DNA from: PSRJ01 sp963825305
GTDB lineage: Bacteria; Acidobacteriota; Terriglobia; Bryobacterales; Bryobacteraceae
Direction: 5' to 3'
Length of the DNA stretch: 64,000 nucleotides
Assembly (NCBI GenBank): GCA_963825305.1
Contig: CAWGTA010000008.1
Location: 1 to 64,000 of the forward strand
Shown: positions 55,622-63,988 of the stretch, one piece after another
How the letters are laid out: every line of letters begins with the position of its first letter
Position numbering within the stretch: position 1 is the first letter of the stretch
The notes under the pieces: model-generated
Databases searched by the model: none
Told to the model about the DNA's origin: nothing
The model's input: only the letters and a program-made list of their open reading frames with translations
Made by a program: the position numbers and the translations under genes

Positions 55622-57315
55622 CACGCGTGGGCGTTGTTCGTGATGGCCGATGGGATCACCGTGGTACGCAGTTCACGACGCAATACCTTGCCAATCGGGT
55701 TCTTTGGCAGCTCGCTGCGAAACTCGATGAGCTTGGGGACCTTGTAGCTGGTCAAATGCTGGCGGCAGTGAGCGATAATGACTTGCGGCGAAACGGCCGG
55801 GTCGGTCGTTACTACAAATGCCTTGACTACCTCGCCTCCAATTAGATCGGGGACCCCCACTACGCCGCTCTCAACAACGCCCGGGATTGCGGCAATAACG
55901 TCCTCGACTTCGGTCGGATATACATTAAAACCGGACACGAGGATGATGTCTTTCTTCCGGTCCGTCACTCGAATGTACCCGCGCTCGTCCATAATTCCGA
56001 TATCGCCGGTACGGAGCCAGCCGCCAGGACCGAGCGCGTTCTCGGTCTCTTCCGGCCGCTTCCAGTAACCTGGTGTCACCTGCGGCCCGCGCACGCAAAT
56101 CTCACCGGCGCTGCCGGCCGGCAGGTCGTGATCGTTTTCGTCACGGATCACCACTTCGGTAGATGGCAAGGGGAGCCCGATGGTGCCGGCGTGTTCCGCG
56201 TCCAAATGGTTGCAAGAAACTAGCGGAGAGGCCTCCGTCAGACCATAGCCTTCGGTCAGGCAGTGGCGCGTTACCGCCTGCCAGCGCTCGGCCACCGCCC
56301 GATGGATCGCGGCGCCGCCGCCCAGGGCGACCTTAAGGCGGCTGAAATCAAGTTCACTGAAACCTGGCTGGTTGAGCAGACTGTTGTACAACGTATTGAC
56401 ACCGGTAATCGCCGTGAACCGCAACTTCTTCAACTCCTTGACGAATCCTCGCATGTCCCTCGGGTTGGTAATCAGCACGTTGAGCCCCGCCAACCGAGTG
56501 AACATCAAGCAGTTTACGGTCAGGGAGAAAATGTGATAGAGGGGCAGGGCGGTGACTACGATTTCATTTCCTTCTTCGAGCCTGACCTTGGCCCACTCGA
56601 CGCCTTGCAGCACGTTCGCGATCAGGTTGCCGTGCGTCAGAATCGCGCCCTTCGACGTCCCGGTTGTGCCGCCGGTGTACTGCAGCAGGGCGATGTCAGG
56701 CAGTCCCGACACAACCTCTTTCCAGGCTGTCTTGCGCCCGAGCCGGAGAGCAGTCAGAAACGAGATGGCCTGCTGGATATGCCATGGCGGCACCATCTTC
56801 TTAATCCGTTTGACAGCGAGGTTCACCAGCCAGCCGCGAGGCGCAGTGAGCAGATCGCCGACTTGGGTGGTGACGACGTGTTTGACCGGCGTGCGCGCGA
56901 GAACCCTCTCCAGCACATGGGCAAAATTTTCCAGAATGACGATCGCTTCCGCGCCCGAGTCCTTGAGCTGGTGCTCCAACTCACGCGCGGTATAGAGAGG
57001 GTTGACGTTGACCACAACCATTCCAGCACGCAGGACACCAAAGAACGCGATGGGATACTGGAGGAGATTCGGCAACATGATGGCGACTCGTGATCCCTTC
57101 GGCAATCCCGGCAGGCTCTGCAGCCATGCCGCAAAATCCCGGCTCCGTCGGTCCAACTGCGCGTAGGTTATGGTCGTGCCCATATTCCGATACGCGGGGC
57201 GATCGGGAAATCTACGGCAGGTCCGCGCCAGGAGTTCGTTCAGTGACGCGTATTCGTTGGGGTCGATTTCGGACTGCACGGCGGCCGGATAACTGTTCAG
57301 CCAGATCTTGTGCAT
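55621..57315 (-). CDS. Long-chain fatty-acid-CoA ligase
   Basis: Activates fatty acids to acyl-CoA with ATP. Start ATG 57315 (MHKIWLNSYPAAVQ) is chosen because GGAGG lies six bases upstream; 13 extra codons are open before it. At 564 residues it has the family length. Motifs: LLQYTGGTTGTSKGAILTHGN (P-loop), LPLYHIFSLTVN, EGYGLTEASPLVSCN, GWLRTGDIGIMDERGY, RKKDIILVSGFNVYPTEVED and KNPIGKVLRREL with the catalytic Lys. It supplies acyl-CoA that could feed the wax-ester synthase or be activated for beta-oxidation. It is the first gene of a two-gene unit with the ABC1 kinase. Confidence 0.93.
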   Translation of the reverse strand: MHKIWLNSYPAAVQSEIDPNEYASLNELLARTCRRFPDRPAYRNMGTTITYAQLDRRSRDFAAWLQSLPGLPKGSRVAIMLPNLLQYPIAFFGVLRAGMVVVNVNPLYTARELEHQLKDSGAEAIVILENFAHVLERVLARTPVKHVVTTQVGDLLTAPRGWLVNLAVKRIKKMVPPWHIQQAISFLTALRLGRKTAWKEVVSGLPDIALLQYTGGTTGTSKGAILTHGNLIANVLQGVEWAKVRLEEGNEIVVTALPLYHIFSLTVNCLMFTRLAGLNVLITNPRDMRGFVKELKKLRFTAITGVNTLYNSLLNQPGFSELDFSRLKVALGGGAAIHRAVAERWQAVTRHCLTEGYGLTEASPLVSCNHLDAEHAGTIGLPLPSTEVVIRDENDHDLPAGSAGEICVRGPQVTPGYWKRPEETENALGPGGWLRTGDIGIMDERGYIRVTDRKKDIILVSGFNVYPTEVEDVIAAIPGVVESGVVGVPDLIGGEVVKAFVVTTDPAVSPQVIIAHCRQHLTSYKVPKLIEFRSELPKNPIGKVLRRELRTTVIPSAITNNAHA

Positions 57316-57521
57316 GTACAGCCTCCTAGCCGAATGGCTAAGCGGCCGACACACTCTTCCACCGAGTGATGTTGAGAGATTGCAGAAAGCGCCGTTTCAG
57401 CAACGTTCCGCGTGGCATGACGGAACGCATCATCTCCGGTCTCCGCTTAGCCGGCGCACTACCGATATCAAATCTATACCTTTTTGCGGCCGGCTGCAAT
57501 AGAGTTTGACCTCTGAAACAA

Positions 57522-58037
57522 TTAATTCTTCGCCCGCTTCTTTTGCGGGCCCCGGGACTTCCTCAAATTCGCCTCCAGCTCCGCTACACGCCCCCTCAGA
57601 TGCTCCAGTTCGGCGTCACGCTCCGCAGGTGCCGGAGTAGTGAAGAAGCTTTTCATCAGGCTTAGAGGCGACACTGCCGCCGCGCGCATATCGTTGAGAC
57701 GGTCCTGGAGGGTCTCCTGGACGTTGTGATAGGCGTCAAAAGCCGATTTGAGATACCACATGACGAACTCTTGTCCCGTGCGATCGGATGCCACGATTAA
57801 TTGTCGAAGCAGCTCCAGGGGCAATCCGGCCGGCTGGCCTCTGGCATCCTCCACGATGATCTGTGTAAGAACCACACGTGTCAGGTCGTCACCGGTCTTG
57901 GCGTCGACCACCTGGAAGTTCGTTCCCTGGCGAACCAAAGCCGCTACGTCGTCCAGATTCACGTACCGGCGCGAAGAGGTGTCATACAACCGGCGGTTGG
58001 GGTATTTCCGGATCACGATCGGCTTGGCTTGCTGCAC
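57522..58037 (-). CDS. phaR: Polyhydroxyalkanoate synthesis regulator PhaR
   Basis: DNA-binding repressor that senses PHA granules and controls phasin genes. Start GTG 58037 (VQQAKPIVIRKYPNRRLYDT) has GGAGGG six bases upstream; the longer frame to 58151 would overlap the divergent promoter. The N-terminal PHB/PHA accumulation regulator DNA-binding domain is unmistakable (IRKYPNRRLYDTSSRRYVNL, FQVVDAKTGDDLTRVVLTQI). A helical middle follows with QEFVMWYLKSAFDAYHN, and the C-terminus is a coiled coil (DAELEHLRGRVAELEANLRK) with a basic tail. It is divergent from the phasin-like gene across an 88-base spacer containing a palindromic operator candidate. No PHA synthase is in the window. Confidence 0.92.
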   Translation of the reverse strand: MQQAKPIVIRKYPNRRLYDTSSRRYVNLDDVAALVRQGTNFQVVDAKTGDDLTRVVLTQIIVEDARGQPAGLPLELLRQLIVASDRTGQEFVMWYLKSAFDAYHNVQETLQDRLNDMRAAAVSPLSLMKSFFTTPAPAERDAELEHLRGRVAELEANLRKSRGPQKKRAKN

Positions 58038-58097
58038 TGCGGCCCTCCAACTTTGATATTGACACAACAAGACCTGAAGGTCTATAGTTGTACCGGA

Positions 58098-58112
58098 TGC
58101 TGCAATGCAGCA
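58098..58112. promoter_or_regulatory. Candidate PhaR operator (perfect palindrome) between phaR and the phasin-like gene
   Basis: TGCTGCAATGCAGCA is a perfect inverted repeat with a three-base centre, of the CTGC-N3-4-GCAG form described for PhaR binding in other bacteria. It lies 13 bases upstream of the phasin-like ATG, close to or overlapping its ribosome-binding site, where a bound repressor would block expression. A weaker relative, CTGCACTGCGG, overlaps the phaR start codon (about 58030-58040) and could serve autoregulation. Confidence 0.6.
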
Positions 58113-58125
58113 ATCCGGAGTTAAT

Positions 58126-59067
58126 ATGCCACCCAAAGCGAAACCCCACACCCCCGCCGATCACACGCGGGATTCTTCCCCTTTCTCCCTGCTATCGGGG
58201 TGGGTCCGCCAGGGAACGGAGAGTTTCTTCGCCACCCAGCGGGTCCTGTTGGATCTGGTCATGCGGCAGAATGCTAATACTCTGAATGAGGTCCGGGAGC
58301 GGCTCACGGCCGCGCGGGCGGTCCCGCGTGAGGCACTAACCGAAATCGCCGGCGAGGGCGTCTCGAACTTCGTCGCCGCACAACGAGTTTTGCTGCACCT
58401 GGCGGAACGCCAGAACGAGATTGTGATGACCGGTGTTAAGGAACGCGCTGGCGGCTACATGCCGCTCGCCGCCATGACGGACCTGGCGCGCCGTAGCCTG
58501 GACACGTTCATCGACATGCAACAGCACTTCCTGTCCATCGCCGCCAAACAAACGGACGCCTGGATCGACGCCGCCAAATCGGGTGAGCCATTTGCCGGCG
58601 AAGGTTTGGCCGAACTGGCACGCGAGGGAATGGAGACCTTCGTGCGAAGCCAGAAGAAGTTCCTGGACGTCGTTGCCGATGAGACCGCCCACGCCACCGG
58701 CGCGACGACCAACGGCAAGAAGGCGGCCAAGAAAACCGAAGTGACCGAACTGGCGCGGCAGGCAGCCGAAGCCTTTATCGACGCGCAGAAGAAGCTGTTG
58801 GATGTCGCCACCCAACAGATGGCGGTGAACTTGAAAACCGCGCGCAAGACCATTGCCGTGGTAAATCCAATTCCGGCCGGCACCCTGGCGGAATTGACCC
58901 GGCAGACGGTAGATGGCTTCGTGGCCGCGCAAAAAGCGTTGCTGGACATCATGGCGAAGCCTGTACATACTGCGCCGGAAACTCGTAAAGCCCGCCCGAG
59001 CCCTAAAGCCCCTCCGCGGAAACGACCCGCGTCCACACATCGCGCGCCTGTCAGCGAGCTGGCGTAA
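58126..59067 (+). CDS. Phasin-like granule-associated protein with six internal repeats
   Basis: Phasins coat PHA granules. Start ATG 58126 (MPPKAKPHTPADHTRDSSPF) has GGAG five bases upstream; an ATG 21 bases earlier (58105) lies inside the operator. Of 313 residues most form amphipathic helices built from a recurring unit, a small residue then F-x3-Q-x2-LL-D/H-x4-Q. It occurs six times: GTESFFATQRVLLDL, GVSNFVAAQRVLLHL, SLDTFIDMQQHFLSI, GMETFVRSQKKFLDV, AAEAFIDAQKKLLDV and TVDGFVAAQKALLDI. The C-terminal 45 residues are Lys/Arg/Pro/Ala-rich like histone tails, suggesting nucleic-acid or granule contacts. Divergence from phaR and the shared operator support its role. It is longer than usual phasins (about 110-200 residues). 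Confidence 0.8.
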   Translation: MPPKAKPHTPADHTRDSSPFSLLSGWVRQGTESFFATQRVLLDLVMRQNANTLNEVRERLTAARAVPREALTEIAGEGVSNFVAAQRVLLHLAERQNEIVMTGVKERAGGYMPLAAMTDLARRSLDTFIDMQQHFLSIAAKQTDAWIDAAKSGEPFAGEGLAELAREGMETFVRSQKKFLDVVADETAHATGATTNGKKAAKKTEVTELARQAAEAFIDAQKKLLDVATQQMAVNLKTARKTIAVVNPIPAGTLAELTRQTVDGFVAAQKALLDIMAKPVHTAPETRKARPSPKAPPRKRPASTHRAPVSELA

Positions 59068-59454
59068 GACGAGAACGCACATCAAATGGTTCAGGAGCCG
59101 GCCGGCCCGGCTCCTAAATCAGGCATTCCTTCAAACATCCGTGAGACGGAGGTCAGCAGTCCGGATCCCCGTCGGAACGGGACTTTGGAGAATGTGGCTT
59201 GGTGCCGGCATCAGTTTCCGTGAGGGCCACCCGATGTCGGCAGCCGCACGGATCCGGGGACGCAGTGCCAAGGTCGTTCGGGTAGCCTTCTGACGTCGCT
59301 TGTGGCATTCCGCCCGTTTTGCGCAGGGCAGCAACCGGTCGCGCGGGAGCACTCTCCGTATGGCGCGTAATACAGGCGACGTTCACATGTTCAAATCCAT
59401 AAGCCCCTCCGCTGATCACAGGCAGAATCTGGTCAGAACCGGCAAAGTATGGCG
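59068..59454. other. Gene-poor stretch next to the second repeat copy, with a displaced fragment
   Basis: No gene is supported here. At 59427-59450 a 24-base piece is identical, in reverse, to 24780-24803 of the serine hydrolase gene. It belongs to the segment missing inside copy 2 of the repeat, so it has been moved. Confidence 0.5.
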
Positions 59455-60107
59455 TTCGTCGTTTTGCGGGTCGGTGTACGGTACCGTCATTTCGTTCCAT
59501 TCGAATCCCGCCGTCATGGTTAATACGTGGCGAAGCTTGACTTCGTCGAGTTGTGGGCGGAGTTGACGGTTGGGGAAAAACGATCGGATGGGGCGCGCGA
59601 CGGCCTGGTCGAAGTCCTTTGCCAGAGCGATGCCCAGGCGGCGATCGCGTTCGATCAGGACAGCGTGAGTATTGGGGAACTGTCCGGCGTGAATATCGGC
59701 AGAGAGCATTTGTAGTTCGGCTGTTCGAAATCCGGCCTCATCGGGCCGCGCCGTGTCCCAATCGGTGGTGCTTTCCGGATCTGTCCCAGAGGCGCGTTTG
59801 CAGCCGATGGTGACTAAAGGCAGCAGAAGTGGGGGTAAATCTCGTCGGCGCAGCATCGTTAAAATCACTTGGGATTATAGCTCAAGGAACCCCACGGCCC
59901 ACCGGCTACAGAGACCCACCGACTGTTGCCCTGCCAGAACATAGATTGGCCATACTTAAGTGAAACGAGGCTTATGTCGCGCATTCGACGGGAAAGAATG
60001 CCACCCTGGAAAACAATTCGCGAAAAGCGCGCTAACGGGATTGGTCGCCCAGCCTTCGTCTGGTTGGTCGGCCACTCGTAGAAGACCTCGGATTAAGACT
60101 GAGAAGT
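59455..60107 (-). repeat. Long inverted repeat, copy 2, with a broken serine hydrolase 5' end
   Basis: Reverse copy of 24295-25074. It contains 240 bases of upstream sequence and then a serine hydrolase fragment from 59868 (GTG, MILTMLRRRDLPPLLLP) that lacks about 42 residues after IERDRRL, including the SxxK catalytic motif. It rejoins at GIALAKDFDQAVARPI and ends after VPYTDPQNDE. Unlike copy 1 it keeps the reading frame at the two homopolymer sites, but the internal deletion and missing C-terminal 210 residues make it non-functional. Beyond 60107 the sequence has no match to copy 1, where the group II intron begins. Confidence 0.88.
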
Positions 60108-60138
60108 CGGCTTCGTCCTTTGATCCGTTGTGGTTGTT

Positions 60139-60682
60139 TCAGAATGGGCAGTCGCGCGGATGGCGACTCCGGGCCGGTCGGCTCGGCGTACTCGGCGCCA
60201 ACTGCGGCGCCACATGTTCTGGCTCGCCAATGAGGAATCGATGCGGAACTGCCAGCACGAAAGTCTTTTCCGCCACGTAGTCCGCCAGCGAGACGACGCG
60301 GCTCCGTCCCTTCAGAAATCCGAAGACCTCCCAATACCAGCAGCCCTCCTGCTCGAGGAAGTTCCGGAAACGCTGTCCCTGACTCGCTAGTTTTTCAACC
60401 CGCTCGAAATTCTTCACACGTGCTCGATTGCGGTCCGCTTCCTTCGACGGCAAGTTCAACCGCCAGGTCAACATCACTCAATCGATCGGTCTCCGGTTTC
60501 AGCATGCTGCCGAAGAGAACCATTCTCGTCACTTTGGCGAGGAAGTACGGGTCCGTGTTGATCTGCTCCACTCGGCGGAGGAATTGCTGCAATGCCTTTT
60601 CGGCCGTCGCACGTGTGACCCGCTTGGCAGCCGTTGCGGAGGAGAGGGTCTGTCCCGTCTGTGTATCCGCCGTCAGCTTCAC
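60139..60682 (-). pseudogene. Nucleotidyltransferase-domain protein, frameshifted
   Basis: The first frame (60682 down to about 60440) encodes helices and then VLFGSMLKPETDRLSDVDLAVEL, the GS...DxD motif of pol-beta-type nucleotidyltransferases found in MNT/HEPN antitoxins and aminoglycoside-type enzymes. A second frame continues with ARVKNFERVEKLASQGQRF, YWEVFGFLKGRSRVVSLADY and AEKTFVLAVPHRFLIG to a stop at 60139. A single frameshift near 60440 therefore splits a protein of about 180 residues. A GTG start at 60682 overlaps the end of the upstream remnant. No HEPN-type partner lies next to it. Confidence 0.6.
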
Positions 60683-61117
60683 TAGCAGGGCTTCATCGTT
60701 CCCAATTCCTTGATGCCAATCTCCTTGGCGGATGCATCCACAGAGTCCACCGTGCCGGCCTTAGTGAGGAACGTTCCGAACACCACGTCTTCGGCCATGA
60801 CCGTCAAACCATCGGCGCTCTTTTGCCCGCGGGCGCGAAGCTGGTCGCCGGGCTGGATCTCATCTGCTTTGCTGGCCTTAGCGTCGACGAACTTGACCGA
60901 ATCGGGGGCATAGCGCCGGTAGGATGTCTTATCGGTTAGGGTCACCACCGCGATTTTTTCGGGGCCAATCGACTTGATCGCCCAAGGTGACTTCATTACC
61001 GTTCCTCTTCGTCACCACACCCGCCACTGCCCGATTGACCAATCCTGCTGGTCGGCCCGATTTCGTTTGCCGGCTGGCCGATCTTCGCTGACCCGAAGCC
61101 ATCTTCGAGCTTGCCAA
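60682..61117 (-). pseudogene. Remnant of a secreted DUF5666-like OB-fold protein
   Basis: Two frames encode beta-rich repeats: AVAGVVTKRNGNEVTL (about 61030-60985) and, after a frame change, EKIAVVTLTDKTSYRRYAPD, EIQPGDQLRARGQKSADGLT and VVFGTFLTKAGTVDSVD. Such 'G-V-V-x-S-V-D...T/I-x-V' repeats resemble DUF5666-type proteins, which are usually exported. Neither frame has a signal peptide, so the 5' end is missing or out of frame. The assignment is weak. Confidence 0.4.
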
Positions 61118-61254
61118 TGGCTTTCAAGAATCGGACTAATTTGAACGGAATCGTGCCGCAAACTTTCGACAGGAAACCTTCGAAGAGCACGTTGACGACT
61201 GGCGAACGATGTAAAATGACTGTCGCGCCGTGCGCGCAGCGGGTAAGGAGTCCT

Positions 61255-62220
61255 ATGCGTCGACGAATCGGGGCTTTGATGGGAGGCGTGGTTTTGGTAA
61301 GCGTATCCGCGTTTGCACAGCGCGGTGAAGCTCCCACGGGCTTCAGCCTGGTAGGGCTGTGGTCGGGTATGTATCATGAGGACGAACTGGAGCGCACTGA
61401 CCCCGGACCGCCGCCCGGCGACTACACGGGCATTCCGATCAACGACGCCGCCCGGTATCACGCCGATTCGTGGGACGCCGATCTGGTCTCCGTGATGGAG
61501 CACCAGTGCATCCCGCATAACGCGATCTACAGCATGCGCGGGCCCGCCAACTTGAGTATTCAGGCAGACATCGATTCTTCCACGGGTCGGTTGCTCGCGT
61601 ACATCATTGACGGAACCTTTGGCGGCGCCACACGAGTCATATGGATGGACGGCCGGCCGCATCCTTCCAAGTTTGCGGCCCACACCTGGGGCGGATTCTC
61701 GACCGGCACATGGGAAGGCGACACGCTTAAGGTGGTGACCACGCACATCAAGGCCGGCTATCTGCGGCGCAACGGTATCACGTTCAACGACAACGCCACG
61801 TTGACGGAGTTTTTCGATCTCCACGACAAATACTTGACCGTCACCACTTTGGCTTACGACCCGATTTATCTGACCGAGCCTCTGCTCAGGACGGAAAGTT
61901 TCGTGTGGAACCCCTATCAGCCGCTCGCGCCCCCGCATGCCTACGGGGCGACGTGCCAGCCGGCGCCCGAGCTTCCGCGGCCCTACGGCTGGGTGCCCCA
62001 TCACCTGCCGGGCACCAACACCGTAGTCACCGAATTCTCAAAAGCGTACGGCATCCCCTTCGAGGCTACTCGCGGAGGCGCCGAGACCATGTTTCCGGAG
62101 TACCGCGAGAAGCTGAAGACCATGACGATTCCTCCGCCGCAGATCTTCCTCACCAAGTTCCAGCAAGAGCACCAGGACACGGCGCCGGAGAAAGCGCCTG
62201 CGAAGGAGCCGGCGAAATGA
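61255..62220 (+). CDS. Secreted hypothetical protein, paralogue of the protein at 63143-63988
   Basis: A 321-residue protein starting at ATG 61255 with AAGGAG five bases upstream. The signal peptide is MRRRIGALMGGVVLVSVSAF, cut after AFA. The mature part has FSLVGLWSGMYHED and DYTGIPINDAARYHADSWDA, and CIPHNAIYSMRGPANLSIQA with a conserved-looking Cys. Then come GTWEGDTLKVVTTHIKAGYL and RRNGITFNDNATLTEFFDLH, followed by LTVTTLAYDPIYLTEPLLR. The same blocks occur in the third gene of this operon. I associate the architecture with Acidobacteria, but no activity is known. It overlaps the next gene by ATGA at 62217-62220, and its C-terminus is a Pro/Ala/Glu/Lys tail. Confidence 0.72.
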   Translation: MRRRIGALMGGVVLVSVSAFAQRGEAPTGFSLVGLWSGMYHEDELERTDPGPPPGDYTGIPINDAARYHADSWDADLVSVMEHQCIPHNAIYSMRGPANLSIQADIDSSTGRLLAYIIDGTFGGATRVIWMDGRPHPSKFAAHTWGGFSTGTWEGDTLKVVTTHIKAGYLRRNGITFNDNATLTEFFDLHDKYLTVTTLAYDPIYLTEPLLRTESFVWNPYQPLAPPHAYGATCQPAPELPRPYGWVPHHLPGTNTVVTEFSKAYGIPFEATRGGAETMFPEYREKLKTMTIPPPQIFLTKFQQEHQDTAPEKAPAKEPAK

Positions 62221-63146
62221 GAGCACTGGTTTTCACGTCGCTGCTGGCTTCGCTTGCCTTTGCCGAGCCGCAGTCCGGGATCGAGGTGCTGCATGTTCGC
62301 GGCAACGTCTATATGTTCGCGAGCGACGAAGGTAACATCACAGTGCAAGTGGGCGAGCATCGCGATAACGATGGCGTCCTGATGGTCGATACCGGTTCCG
62401 CGAGTATGACGGAGCGCCTCCAGGCCGAGCTCCATAAGCTCACCAATAAGCCTTTGCTATATATCGTCAACACCAGCGCCGACGCCGATCACGTGGGCGG
62501 CAATGCGGTCCTCAGCAAGGGCAGCGCCTCTCGTGGAGGAGCCAATAACGGACCGCGAGCGGCCGATGTGAACATCTATGCGCAAGACAACGCTCTCACG
62601 CGGCTGAGCGCACCGGAGGCGCATATGCCTGTGCTGGCCCTTCCTACGATGAGCTTTGACCGGCTGAAGGACTTTACCTTCAATGGCGAGGCCGTGCAGA
62701 TCTTTTCGGAAGCCCACGCTCACACCGATGGCGATAGCATCGTGTATTTTCGCGGCTCGAATGTGATCAGCGCCGGAGAGATTTTTAGCACGGTCGGCTA
62801 TCCGTTGATCGATCGGGCGCGCGGCGGCAGCATTCAGGGCGAGGTCAAGGCGCTCAACCACCTCCTCGAACTCACCGTTCCCGAGATCTCCCAGGAAGGC
62901 GGCACCATGGTGATCCCCGGGCACGGTAGGCTGTGCGATGAAGCCGACGTCACGGAGTATCGCGACATGGTCACAATCATTCGCGACCGGATAGACGACC
63001 TGATCAAAAAGGGGAAATCGCTCAGCGAGGTGCAGTCCGCTCGAGCCACGCGGGATTATGACGGTCGCTACAGCCAGCCAGCCTGGACCGGCGAGATGTT
63101 CGTTGCCTCCATTTACAACAGCCTCAAGGCAAGCGGGAGCGAATGA
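62217..63146 (+). CDS. Secreted metallo-beta-lactamase-fold protein with a degenerate zinc motif
   Basis: A 309-residue protein from ATG 62217 (MRALVFTSLLASLAFAEPQS, signal peptide). The MBL fold is recognisable: VRGNVYMFASDEGNITVQVG, DGVLMVDTGSASMTERLQAE, FSEAHAHTDGDSIVYFRGSN, GTMVIPGHGRLCDEADVTEY. At the usual HxHxDH zinc site the sequence is NTSADADHVGGN, so the first two His are Ser and Asp; only the terminal DH, the AHAHTDGD region and the PGHG His remain. Either a modified metal site or a non-hydrolytic binding role follows. It sits between two paralogous secreted proteins and is coupled to both by overlaps, suggesting a shared periplasmic function. Confidence 0.82.
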   Translation: MRALVFTSLLASLAFAEPQSGIEVLHVRGNVYMFASDEGNITVQVGEHRDNDGVLMVDTGSASMTERLQAELHKLTNKPLLYIVNTSADADHVGGNAVLSKGSASRGGANNGPRAADVNIYAQDNALTRLSAPEAHMPVLALPTMSFDRLKDFTFNGEAVQIFSEAHAHTDGDSIVYFRGSNVISAGEIFSTVGYPLIDRARGGSIQGEVKALNHLLELTVPEISQEGGTMVIPGHGRLCDEADVTEYRDMVTIIRDRIDDLIKKGKSLSEVQSARATRDYDGRYSQPAWTGEMFVASIYNSLKASGSE

Positions 63147-63988
63147 TGATGAGATGGAAATCGAGTCTCCTGGCGGCCGCTCTTGCAATGTCCGGGACAT
63201 CGGTTGCGATGTTCGCGCAAACGCCTCCGGGAACCGGACTGACTGCCAAGGCCGCCGCCCCGATCGATTTGACCGGCTACTGGGTTTCCGTCGTGACAGA
63301 GGATTGGCGCTATCGCATGTTGACCGCGCCGAAGGGCGACTACTACAGCATTCCTTTAACCCCCGAAGCGCGAAAAGTGGCGGACACCTGGGACGCAGCC
63401 AGAGACGTGGCGCAAGGAAAGCAATGCATGGCTTACGGTGCGCCCGCCATCATGCGTCAACCGTCCCGCGTGCACGTCGCCTGGGACAACGATAATACGC
63501 TGAAGGTCGAGATCGACGCCGGCAAACAGACACGGATATTTGCTTTCGGCGCGCCGCGGCAATCTGCTGGCGAGCCAACCATGCAAGGCAACTCTATAGC
63601 TAAATGGCAATCGCCGCAGATCACTCGATTCTATACATCGAAGATCAGCGCGCAGGATCCCGATACTCCCGGATTCCGCGGACAAACTCCGGCCGGATCG
63701 GCTCCGCCCGACACGCGCAAGCTCGGCGGAACGCTAAAAGTGGTGACCACGCATCTGAAGCCTGGCTATCTGCGCAATAACGGGGTGCCATACAGCGCTA
63801 ACGCCGTGCTCACGGAGTATTACGACATCCATCAAGACGCCGGCCAGGAGTACATGGTGATTACGTCGATTGTGGAAGACCCGCAGTATCTCTATGTCCC
63901 ATGGGTTGTCAGTAATCAGTTCCGTCGCGAGCCCGATGGCTCCAAATGGAAATTGCACGATTGCGAATTAATTCTGTCTTCCAAATGA
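63143..63988 (+). CDS. Secreted hypothetical protein, paralogue of the protein at 61255-62220
   Basis: A 281-residue protein from ATG 63143 (MMMRWKSSLLAAALAMSGTS), overlapping the previous stop by four bases. The signal peptide ends near VAMFAQ. Body: IDLTGYWVSVVTEDWRYRML, GDYYSIPLTPEARKVADTWD, KQCMAYGAPAIMRQPSRVHV, then GGTLKVVTTHLKPGYLRNNG, NAVLTEYYDIHQDAG and EDPQYLYVPWVVSNQFRRE. The LKVVTTHxKxGYLRxNG...NAxLTEYxDxH core and the DPxYLxxP motif are shared with the first gene of this operon, so the two arose by duplication. The ligand is unknown. The gene is complete within the window, ending 12 bases before its edge. Confidence 0.72.
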   Translation: MMMRWKSSLLAAALAMSGTSVAMFAQTPPGTGLTAKAAAPIDLTGYWVSVVTEDWRYRMLTAPKGDYYSIPLTPEARKVADTWDAARDVAQGKQCMAYGAPAIMRQPSRVHVAWDNDNTLKVEIDAGKQTRIFAFGAPRQSAGEPTMQGNSIAKWQSPQITRFYTSKISAQDPDTPGFRGQTPAGSAPPDTRKLGGTLKVVTTHLKPGYLRNNGVPYSANAVLTEYYDIHQDAGQEYMVITSIVEDPQYLYVPWVVSNQFRREPDGSKWKLHDCELILSSK

